This document shows, piece by piece, positions 1-5,577 of a stretch of 5,577 nt of DNA; within the stretch, counting starts at the first letter, position 1; each line of letters begins with the position of its first letter. The DNA comes from Gemmatimonadaceae bacterium. GTDB lineage: Bacteria > Gemmatimonadota > Gemmatimonadetes > Gemmatimonadales > Gemmatimonadaceae. The notes below the pieces were generated by a model, which did not search any database, was not told the origin of the DNA, and worked only from the letters and a program-made list of their open reading frames with translations. Position numbers and translations under genes: made by a program. The stretch is from positions 1 through 5,577 of the forward strand of contig JABFXM010000430.1 of the NCBI GenBank assembly GCA_013361745.1, read 5' to 3'.

Positions 1-930
1 CGCGGCGAGCGCCGGCGTCCCGAAGGGGGTCGCGATGCGCGTGATCACGACGTAGATGAGCGCGAACGCGACGCCCGTCGTCGCCGTCGGCAGCCCCACG
101 CGCAGGATCGACTTCATCGCGTGCGCCCGCGGCGCGCCGAAGCGGATCATCGCCCGCCGCCGCAGCAGCACGAGTCCGATCACGAACACGATCCCACGGG
201 TGGCGAGCGTGGCGATCGCGGCGCCGCGGATCCCGAGCGTCGGGGCACCGAGCAGGCCGAGGATGAGGACCGGATCGAGCACCAGCGTCGCGACGACGGA
301 TGTCGAGAGCAGCAGGAAGGGCGTTCGCGTGTCGCCCGCGGCGCGGAAGGCAGCGTCGACGACGAAGAAGCCGAAGATCAGCGGCGCGCCGATGAGATAG
401 GTGCCCAGGTAGCGCGCGCCGAGCAGCGTGACGTCGGGCGGCGTGCCCATGAGCGCGAAGAGCCGCGGCAGGATCGCGAGACCGAGAACGGCGACCGCCG
501 CCCCCAACGCCAGGGTGAGCGCGAGCGCATCGCCGGCGACGCGGGCCGCTTCCGCCGGGCGCCCTTCGCCCCGCCGACGCGCGGCCACCGCGGTGAGCCC
601 CACGCTCACCATCTCGGCGATCGACACGATGAGCCAGATCCAGAACACCGCCGCCGTGACGGCGGCGAGCCCCGCCGACCCGATGCGAGTCCCCACCCAG
701 AACGCGTCAACGGAGGCGAAGACCGTCATCAGCAGCATGGACGCGACCGCGGGGGTCGCGACGCGGAGGATCGTGCTGCCTAACGGTCCGGTCGCGAGCG
801 AGCGCTCGCCGGCGACGGCGATGTGCTCGCCGGTGACGTAGAGCGCCCCGGTGTCGTGGGTCTCGAACGGCAGCGCGGCCGCCGAGTCGTGCTCGAGCGG
901 CCGCGCGGTCGTCTCTTCGGGCGCCGCCAT
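1..930 (-). CDS. MATE family multidrug/cation efflux protein, C-terminus cut off by the window edge
   Basis: Inner-membrane antiporter that would export cationic drugs or metabolites in exchange for Na+ or H+. The reading frame is open for 310 codons and leaves the window without a stop. Family members are about 450 residues, so roughly the first two thirds is present. MATE hallmarks seen are TM1 with P60 and the VDAFWVG stretch (residues 74-80), an Ala/Arg-rich loop after TM2 (113-120), AAGDTRTP (197-204), and LDPVLILG followed by GIRGAAIAT (218-241). Hydrophobic segments fall near 56-80, 88-112, 134-156, 173-195, 206-228, 235-256 and 277-298. The ATG at 930-928 overlaps the mrp stop as TGATG and has no well-spaced Shine-Dalgarno, so translation probably restarts after mrp. 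About 50 hydrophilic residues precede TM1, which is long for the family, and no later in-frame ATG or GTG precedes TM1. Substrate and coupling ion cannot be read from the sequence. Confidence 0.93.
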   Translation of the reverse strand, partial: MAAPEETTARPLEHDSAAALPFETHDTGALYVTGEHIAVAGERSLATGPLGSTILRVATPAVASMLLMTVFASVDAFWVGTRIGSAGLAAVTAAVFWIWLIVSIAEMVSVGLTAVAARRRGEGRPAEAARVAGDALALTLALGAAVAVLGLAILPRLFALMGTPPDVTLLGARYLGTYLIGAPLIFGFFVVDAAFRAAGDTRTPFLLLSTSVVATLVLDPVLILGLLGAPTLGIRGAAIATLATRGIVFVIGLVLLRRRAMIRFGAPRAHAMKSILRVGLPTATTGVAFALIYVVITRIATPFGTPALAA

Positions 931-2069
931 CAGGCGCCGGTCGTCGCTCCCGTGGGCGCCACGGCGGCGATGGCCGACGCGATCTTCGCCAGCTCGCGCG
1001 CCGCCCCGGACTGCGGATCGGCGAGCACGATCGGCGCACCTTCGTCGCCACCCTGCGTCACGCGGGGCGAGATGGGGATCTGCCCGAGCAGCGGGAGATC
1101 GAGCTCCTTCGCGAGTCGCTCGCCGCCCCCGCAGCCGAAGAGCGCCGTCGGCTTGCCGCAGTGCGGGCACTCGAGCCAGCTCATGTTCTCGACGATGCCG
1201 AGCACCGGGACGCCCACGCGCTGGAACATCTTCGCGCCGCGCAGCGCGTCGCCGACCGCGACCTCCTGCGGCGTGGTGACGATGACCGCTCCGTGCACCT
1301 GCGTCGCCTGCACCAGCGAGAGCTGCGCGTCGCCGGTGCCCGGCGGCATGTCGACGAAGAGATAGTCGAGATCACCCCATTCGACGTCGCCGAGGAACTG
1401 CGTGATGATCTTCATCACGATCGGTCCGCGCCAGATCGCCGGCTGGTCGCGCTCGATGATGAAGCCGAGGCTCATGACCTTCACGCCGTGCGCCTCGAGC
1501 GGGATGATGCGCTCGTCGATGACGCGCGGCGCTTCCATGACTCCCATCATGCGCGGGATGTTCGGACCGTAGATGTCCGCGTCGAGGATGCCGACCTTCG
1601 CGCCCTCCCGCGCCAGCGCGACCGCGAGGTTGACGCAGACGGTCGACTTGCCCACCCCCCCCTTCCCACTCGACACCGCGATGATGCGGCCGAGGCGCGG
1701 ATACGCGACCGGCGAGGGAACGGAGCCGCGCGGCTGCTGCGCGCGCGGGCTCGTGTCCATGACCGGGAGCGCGCGCCCGCTCGACATCGCGCCCGCCGGC
1801 GGCGTCGCGCCGCCGCGCGCACGTTCGCTCGCGTCCTTCACGTCGACGCGGACGTCGGTGACGCCGCTGACACGCTCGATCGCCTGGCGGACGTCGCGCA
1901 CGATCGACGCGTCGTCCTGCGGGGAGAGCAGCACGGTGAGGCGGACCCTGCCCTCGGTAGAGATCGCGAGGTCGCGAACCATCTCGGCGCGCAGCACGTC
2001 GGTGCCGGCGCGCGCGCTCTGGACGGTGCCGAGCGCGGCGACGATCCGCTCCTGGAGATTCTGGGCCAT
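930..2069 (-). CDS. mrp: Mrp/ApbC (NBP35-type) iron-sulfur cluster carrier ATPase
   Basis: Cytosolic P-loop ATPase of the MinD/SIMIBI class, 379 residues. Its relatives bind a [4Fe-4S] cluster as a dimer and pass it to apo-proteins. Residues 1-78 form a DUF59/MIP18-like domain, 80-125 are a Pro/Ala/Ser/Arg-rich linker, and 127-370 are the ATPase. Visible motifs are the deviant Walker A GKGGVGKST (135-143), LDADIYGPN (162-170), Walker B VDMPPGTGD (239-247), TTPQEVAVGDA (265-275), and the cluster-binding CPHC (C301, C304). All key ATPase residues are present. The N-terminal domain is degenerate: the usual DPE is replaced by SARAG, and the conserved Cys after the third strand is missing (LLSPQDDASI, 47-56). 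The ATG at 2069-2067 overlaps the upstream nfu stop as TGATG. The frame stays open upstream to 2186, but that extension is Arg-rich shadow sequence of nfu. No Shine-Dalgarno is visible, so coupled translation is inferred. Confidence 0.96.
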   Translation of the reverse strand: MAQNLQERIVAALGTVQSARAGTDVLRAEMVRDLAISTEGRVRLTVLLSPQDDASIVRDVRQAIERVSGVTDVRVDVKDASERARGGATPPAGAMSSGRALPVMDTSPRAQQPRGSVPSPVAYPRLGRIIAVSSGKGGVGKSTVCVNLAVALAREGAKVGILDADIYGPNIPRMMGVMEAPRVIDERIIPLEAHGVKVMSLGFIIERDQPAIWRGPIVMKIITQFLGDVEWGDLDYLFVDMPPGTGDAQLSLVQATQVHGAVIVTTPQEVAVGDALRGAKMFQRVGVPVLGIVENMSWLECPHCGKPTALFGCGGGERLAKELDLPLLGQIPISPRVTQGGDEGAPIVLADPQSGAARELAKIASAIAAVAPTGATTGA

Positions 2070-2347
2070 CAATCGGATTCGGGGACGGGGTCGATGCGAA
2101 CGCCTTCGAGCTCTGGCACGAGCCGCCTGAGATGCGCTTCGATTCCCTGGATGAGCATGCCGGCGGTCATCTCGCAGTCGGGGCATCCACCGGAGACGCG
2201 AATGACCGCGATGGAAGAGCGCAGCTCATAGGAGACCAGCTCGACCTCGCACATCGCGCCGCCGAGCTTGTGATGGAGCTCGGCTACCGCCTCGCGCAGC
2301 CGTGCCTCGATGACCTGCGCCTGATCAGCGCGCTGGAAGACCCGCAT
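2069..2347 (-). CDS. NifU C-terminal-domain (Nfu-type) Fe-S cluster carrier, stand-alone
   Basis: Small cytosolic protein of 92 residues, the size of a single Nfu domain without the IscU-like or HesB-like partner found in longer homologues. Nfu proteins hold a [4Fe-4S] cluster between the CxxC motifs of two subunits and deliver it to targets. The motif here is GGCPDC (53-58; C55 and C58), followed by a helix ending LVPELEGVRI (76-85), which matches the family's IEKxLxxxxPELxxV pattern. The usual LRPxLxxDGGDVELV start of the domain is altered: residues 26-39 read HKLGGAMCEVELVS, without the DGGD, and with an additional Cys33. The ATG at 2347 is the only possible upstream start, because the TAA of nrnA lies in the same frame three codons earlier. 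No clear Shine-Dalgarno is seen. It overlaps mrp by one base, which supports joint function. Membership of the Nfu/PF01106 family is fairly secure, but the client proteins are unknown. Confidence 0.88.
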   Translation of the reverse strand: MRVFQRADQAQVIEARLREAVAELHHKLGGAMCEVELVSYELRSSIAVIRVSGGCPDCEMTAGMLIQGIEAHLRRLVPELEGVRIDPVPESD

Positions 2348-2356
2348 GCCCGAAAG

Positions 2357-3397
2357 TTAGTCGGGCCGCGCGGGCTTTGACACTGCGAGATAGGCGCGGG
2401 CGGCGGCCACGACACGCTCCCGGACCTCCTCGAGGGTACCGGCCACCAGGGCGCCGGACGCCTTTGCGTGACCGCCGCCGCCGAACTGGCGCGCGAACGC
2501 GTTGACGTCGACCGCACCGGTGCTGCGAAACGACACCTTCACCTTGCCGTGGCCGAGGTCGCGGAAGAAGAGCGCGAGGCGAGTGCCCGAGACCGAGCGC
2601 GCGTGCTCCACGATTCCATCGAGATCCTCGCTCCGTACCTCGTGGCGCTCGAGCGCACCCGCGGCGACGGAAATCCAGGTGATGCCGTGATCGCGGTCGA
2701 TGCCGAGCGTCTCCAGCGCCTCACCGAGCAGCTGGAGTCGCCCGATCGGGGCCGACGCGTAGATGCGCGTGTACATCTCCTCGGGGTCGACCCCGGCCGC
2801 GAGGAGGGCGGCGGCGATCGCATGACAGCGCGGCGTGGTGTTGCTGAAGCGGAAGCCCCCGGTGTCGGTGAGGATCGCGGCGTACAGCGACCCGGCGACG
2901 GCGGGAGTGATCTCGAGGCCGAGCGTGACCGCGATGTCGTAGACCAGCTCCCCGGTGGCGCAGGCGCTGGTGTCGTCGAGGGTGATCTCGCCGGCGGGCT
3001 CGTCGCTCGGCAGGTGGTGATCGACGACGAGCCGCGGAATCTTCAGCGAGCGCACGGTGTCGGCGAGCACGCCGAGCCGCTTCACGTCGCTGATGTCGTG
3101 CACGAGCAGGACGTCCGCGTCGCGCAGCGCGGCCGCGCCTTCAGCGGTCCGGTTCACCACGTCGGTGCCGAGCAGGAACTCGTACATCACCGGCCAGGGC
3201 GTCGGGTTGACGATGAAGGGCTTCATCCCGAGCTGCGCGAGAAGGCGCGCGAGCGCGGTCCCCGAGCCGCAGCCGTCGCCGTCGGCATTGATGTGCGTCG
3301 AGAGGGCGACGCGGCGCCCGGGCTTCAGCTCGGTGGCGAGACGCGCGATGTCGGCGCGACGATGCTCCGCGACGGAGAGGAGATCAGCGAATGACAT
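2357..3397 (-). CDS. nrnA: DHH/DHHA1 phosphoesterase, NrnA-type (nano-RNase / pAp phosphatase)
   Basis: Cytosolic Mn2+-dependent phosphoesterase, 346 residues, close to the usual 310-340 of NrnA. Characterised NrnA enzymes degrade 2-5-nt RNAs from the 5' end (previously 3'), and convert 3'-phosphoadenosine-5'-phosphate to AMP. Metal ligands are visible: STHINADGDGCGS (33-45; H35, D39, D41), HDISD (100-104; D101), VVDHHLPSD (124-132; D126, H127, H128) and ILTDTGGF (175-182; D178). The DHHA1 domain follows, with KVKVSFRS (285-292), DVNAFARQ (297-304) and the substrate-binding GGGGHAKASG (306-315). The start is taken at ATG 3397-3395. The open frame runs to 3622, but that part overlaps the permease gene and has no other ATG or GTG between the permease stop and 3397. 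No strong Shine-Dalgarno is visible. It is the first gene of the cluster and its stop is 9 nt before nfu. GdpP-like or RecJ enzymes are unlikely, since no PAS, GGDEF or RecJ-specific domain is present. Confidence 0.92.
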   Translation of the reverse strand: MSFADLLSVAEHRRADIARLATELKPGRRVALSTHINADGDGCGSGTALARLLAQLGMKPFIVNPTPWPVMYEFLLGTDVVNRTAEGAAALRDADVLLVHDISDVKRLGVLADTVRSLKIPRLVVDHHLPSDEPAGEITLDDTSACATGELVYDIAVTLGLEITPAVAGSLYAAILTDTGGFRFSNTTPRCHAIAAALLAAGVDPEEMYTRIYASAPIGRLQLLGEALETLGIDRDHGITWISVAAGALERHEVRSEDLDGIVEHARSVSGTRLALFFRDLGHGKVKVSFRSTGAVDVNAFARQFGGGGHAKASGALVAGTLEEVRERVVAAARAYLAVSKPARPD

Positions 3398-3420
3398 GGC
3401 GCCGGTGGAGGTCGGAACGG

Positions 3421-3453
3421 ACGCGGCGCCCGCATGACCGCCGGGCGCCGCGT
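3421..3453 (-). terminator. Perfect 12-bp GC-rich inverted repeat after the permease gene (probable terminator, no U-tract)
   Basis: The arms at 3421-3432 (ACGCGGCGCCCG) and 3442-3453 (CGGGCGCCGCGT) are exact reverse complements, separated by a 9-nt loop. The stem begins 21 nt after the permease stop and ends 23 nt before the nrnA ATG. The minus strand downstream reads CCGTTCCGACC, so there is no run of T. By position it most likely ends or attenuates permease transcription, or protects the 3' end of that message. A regulatory role in the nrnA leader, or an operator dyad, is also possible. The inverted repeat is directly seen, and the terminator label is inference. Confidence 0.55.
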
Positions 3454-3474
3454 GAAACGTGCGAGTCGTGTCGC

Positions 3475-4950
3475 TCAGTCGCCAGTGACCGGTGCCTGCT
3501 CCCCGCGACCGATGCGCGAGTTGCGCCTGCCGTAGAGGAAGTAGATCACGAGGCCGATGACCATCCAGACGATGAGCCGGATCCAGGTGTCGTGCGGGAG
3601 CCCGGCCATCATCGCGACGCACACGATGATGCCGAGGATCGGGACGAGCGGGACGAGCGGGGTACGGAACGGACGCGGCAGGTCGGGGCGCTGCGCGCGC
3701 AGCGCGATCACGCCGCCGCAGACGATGACGAAGGCGAGGAGCGTCCCGATCGACACCAGCTCGCCGAGGAGCCCGATCGGGAAGAGACCGGCCACGATCG
3801 CCGCGACGAAGCCGGTGAGGATCGTCGTCACGTACGGCGTCTGGAATCGCGGATGCACCTTGCCGAAGACCGGGGGAAGCAGCCCGTCACGCGACATCGC
3901 GAAGAAGATACGCGGCTGTCCCATGAGCATCACGAGCACGACCGACGCGAGACCCGCGATCGCGGCAATGTTGACGAGGACGCGGAGCCACGCGAGCGCG
4001 GGGCCGGCCTTCTCGATCGCGACGAACACCGGGTGCGGGACGTTGAGGTCCGTGTAGTGCGCGAGCCCGGTCATCACCAGCGCCATCAGGATGTAGAGGA
4101 TCGTGCAGATGAGCAGCGACCCGAGGATGCCGATGGGCATGTCGCGCTGCGGATTCTTCGCTTCCTGCGCTGCCGTGGATACCGCGTCGAATCCTATGTA
4201 CGCGAAGAACACGACGCCCGCGGCGCGGAGCACGCCGCTCCAGCCGAAGTGTCCGAACTCGCCGGTCGTGTTGGGCGGGATGAACGGGTGCCAGTTCGCC
4301 GTGTTCACCGCCGCGAAACCGAAGGCGATGACGAGCAGCACGATCAGCACCTTCACGACGACGATGACGTTGTTGAAGTTCGCCGACTCCTTGATCCCGA
4401 CGACGAGCAGCGCCGTCATCAGGCCGACGAGGATCATCGCCGGAAGGTTGAGGATCGCCCCTGTCGGCACGAGATGATGCGTGCCCTGCACCGCGTACGG
4501 CGCGTTCACCCACTGCGAGGGCAGGTTGATTCCGAGCTCGCCGAGGAACGCGACGAAATAGCCGGACCAGCCGACGGCCACCGTCGACGCGCCGAAGAGA
4601 TACTCGAGGATGAGATCCCAGCCGATGATCCAGGCGATGAACTCGCCGAGCGTCGCGTACCCGTAGGTGTACGCGCTACCGGCGATCGGGATCATCGACG
4701 CGAACTCGGCGTAGCAGAGGCCCGCGAAGAGACAGCCGACGCCGGCGATGACGAACGACCAGACCACACCGGGGCCCGCGTACTGTGCGGCCGCGGTTCC
4801 GGTCAACACGAAGATGCCCGCGCCGATGATCGCCCCGATGCCGAGTGTGGTCAGATTCAACGCGCCGAGCGCGCGCCTGAGCGTCCCGTGTCCTTCGGCG
4901 CTCGCCTCGGCTTGTAGAACGGCCAGACTCTTCTTGGACCAAATACCCAT
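3475..4950 (-). CDS. APC-superfamily amino-acid permease (cationic amino-acid transporter / YhdG-YfnA-like)
   Basis: Inner-membrane secondary transporter of 491 residues with the LeuT fold, expected to import amino acids with H+. Twelve hydrophobic segments can be placed near 33-52, 60-82, 103-133, 165-186, 194-215, 237-259, 274-297, 320-344, 374-392, 395-418, 432-450 and 456-474. Family signatures are TM1 [15 protein letters not shown] (37-51), the unwound substrate site; [20 protein letters not shown] (92-111); TM6 [20 protein letters not shown] (248-267); and [17 protein letters not shown] (344-360). These match the bacterial CAT-like branch (TC 2.A.3.3), but the exact substrate cannot be read off. 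The start at ATG 4950 has GGAG 8 nt upstream and a promoter behind it. The frame is open to 5112, but that would put the promoter and part of the guaB terminator inside the gene. It is transcribed alone or with partial read-through into nrnA. Confidence 0.94.
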   Translation of the reverse strand: MGIWSKKSLAVLQAEASAEGHGTLRRALGALNLTTLGIGAIIGAGIFVLTGTAAAQYAGPGVVWSFVIAGVGCLFAGLCYAEFASMIPIAGSAYTYGYATLGEFIAWIIGWDLILEYLFGASTVAVGWSGYFVAFLGELGINLPSQWVNAPYAVQGTHHLVPTGAILNLPAMILVGLMTALLVVGIKESANFNNVIVVVKVLIVLLVIAFGFAAVNTANWHPFIPPNTTGEFGHFGWSGVLRAAGVVFFAYIGFDAVSTAAQEAKNPQRDMPIGILGSLLICTILYILMALVMTGLAHYTDLNVPHPVFVAIEKAGPALAWLRVLVNIAAIAGLASVVLVMLMGQPRIFFAMSRDGLLPPVFGKVHPRFQTPYVTTILTGFVAAIVAGLFPIGLLGELVSIGTLLAFVIVCGGVIALRAQRPDLPRPFRTPLVPLVPILGIIVCVAMMAGLPHDTWIRLIVWMVIGLVIYFLYGRRNSRIGRGEQAPVTGD

Positions 4951-4958
4951 GCGGAATT

Positions 4959-4962
4959 CTCC
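4959..4962 (-). promoter_or_regulatory. Ribosome binding site of the permease
   Basis: GGAG on the minus strand, followed by 8 nt and then ATG at 4950. It is the only well-spaced Shine-Dalgarno among the starts in this window, and it fixes the permease start at 4950 rather than at the upstream end of the open frame. Confidence 0.8.
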
Positions 4963-4992
4963 AGGGGACGGCGGGCGATTACGTCGTGCGGC

Positions 4993-5006
4993 GAGGGATT
5001 CCCCTC
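4993..5006 (-). promoter_or_regulatory. Small hairpin in the permease leader
   Basis: The arms GAGGG (minus 5006-5002) and CCCTC (minus 4997-4993) pair over a GAAT tetraloop. The hairpin would begin about 10 nt into the transcript predicted from the promoter at 5049-5022. It could stabilise the 5' end of the message. With only 5 bp it may also be chance, and no riboswitch or leader peptide is evident. Confidence 0.3.
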
Positions 5007-5021
5007 TGAAAGCCGCGGCAA

Positions 5022-5049
5022 ATTGTGACCCGCGCCGCGTCTTTGTCAA
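5022..5049 (-). promoter_or_regulatory. Sigma70-type promoter of the permease gene
   Basis: The minus strand carries a perfect -35 TTGACA (5049-5044), a 16-nt spacer, and CACAAT (5027-5022) as the -10. The -10 matches TATAAT at positions 2, 4, 5 and 6. The expected start site is near 5015, giving a leader of about 65 nt before ATG 4950. It lies just after the guaB terminator and in locally AT-richer DNA than its surroundings, which makes a chance match less likely. No operator dyad that could bind a repressor overlaps it. Confidence 0.65.
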
Positions 5050-5074
5050 GCAAACGCAATGTCCGAGAACGGCG

Positions 5075-5109
5075 AAAACACGAATGGCGCCGGTGGTGTC
5101 CGGCGCCAT
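5075..5109 (-). terminator. Intrinsic terminator of guaB
   Basis: The arms at 5084-5093 (ATGGCGCCGG) and 5100-5109 (CCGGCGCCAT) are perfect 10-bp complements with a 6-nt loop. On the minus strand the stem is followed by TCGTGTTTT, a T-rich stretch suited to Rho-independent release. The hairpin starts 21 nt after the guaB stop and separates guaB from the permease promoter. The adjacent 5110-5130 holds no further feature. Confidence 0.8.
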
Positions 5110-5130
5110 CACGCGCTGTCGTGCTTCCGG

Positions 5131-5577
<447 letters not shown>

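Noticed and set aside
121..783. 220-codon plus-strand open frame opposite the MATE gene
   Set aside because: Charged low-complexity shadow. The opposite strand encodes membrane segments and MATE motifs.
1798..1814. 7-bp GC-only inverted repeat with a 3-nt loop inside mrp
   Set aside because: It lies in the Ala/Arg/Pro linker between DUF59 and the ATPase, where GC-only codons make such stems likely by chance.
2070..2186. 39-residue N-terminal extension of Mrp
   Set aside because: Arg/His-rich shadow of nfu. The ATG at 2069 gives the standard DUF59 beginning and the TGATG overlap.
1161..2231. 356-codon plus-strand open frame opposite mrp
   Set aside because: Low-complexity Arg/Asp/Ala/His composition lying exactly opposite conserved P-loop ATPase motifs, so it is a composition artefact.
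2468..3394. 308-codon plus-strand open frame opposite nrnA
   Set aside because: A shadow frame without domain features. The minus strand carries all DHH/DHHA1 motifs.
3398..3622. 75-residue N-terminal extension of NrnA
   Set aside because: It overlaps the permease coding region and its hairpin, is low-complexity, and would exceed the family length.
3391..4917. 508-codon open frame on the plus strand antisense to the permease
   Set aside because: Its translation is Asp/Glu/Arg/His-rich with no recognisable domain. That is the typical shadow of a GC-rich gene on the other strand, which here has clear permease motifs and a promoter.
4951..5112. 54-residue N-terminal extension of the permease
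   Set aside because: It would cover the promoter and terminator region and lacks a Shine-Dalgarno. The start at 4950 has one at correct spacing and gives a normal N-terminus.

Overview
This window is GC-rich bacterial chromosome. All supported genes lie on the minus strand, so they read from the right end of the window to the left. Third codon positions are almost all G or C, and coding density is about 95%. The gene content is ordinary housekeeping: purine synthesis, amino-acid uptake, RNA turnover, Fe-S cluster handling and drug/cation efflux. There is no tRNA, rRNA, insertion sequence, CRISPR array or phage gene. GC content and the NrnA-Nfu-Mrp arrangement would fit Gemmatimonadota or another high-GC non-actinobacterial phylum. 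That placement is an impression, not something the sequence proves.

Layout in transcription order, right to left. (1) 5577-5131: C-terminal 148 residues of IMP dehydrogenase (guaB), cut by the window edge. It is followed by a clear intrinsic terminator at 5109-5075. (2) 5049-4951: a sigma70-type promoter (perfect TTGACA at -35, CACAAT at -10), a leader of about 65 nt with a small hairpin, and a good ribosome binding site. (3) 4950-3475: a complete 491-residue APC-superfamily amino-acid permease, followed by a perfect 12-bp GC-rich inverted repeat at 3453-3421. (4) 3397-1: a tight four-gene cluster. It holds an NrnA-type DHH/DHHA1 phosphoesterase, a small Nfu-type Fe-S carrier, an Mrp/ApbC P-loop ATPase, and a MATE-family exporter that runs off the left edge. 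Nfu/Mrp and Mrp/MATE overlap as TGATG, and NrnA/Nfu are 9 nt apart, so the four are almost certainly one operon with coupled translation.

How they work together: Nfu and Mrp are both Fe-S cluster carriers or assembly factors, and their overlap supports a shared role. NrnA degrades short RNA oligonucleotides and/or pAp. MATE exports organic cations or drugs in exchange for Na+ or H+. The link between the Fe-S pair and its two flanking genes is positional only.

I did not find an undescribed system. The points most worth a second look are: Nfu and the Mrp N-terminal domain both lack residues usual for their families; the strong hairpin between the permease and the nrnA operon lacks a U-tract; and the MATE protein has an unusually long N-terminal extension.
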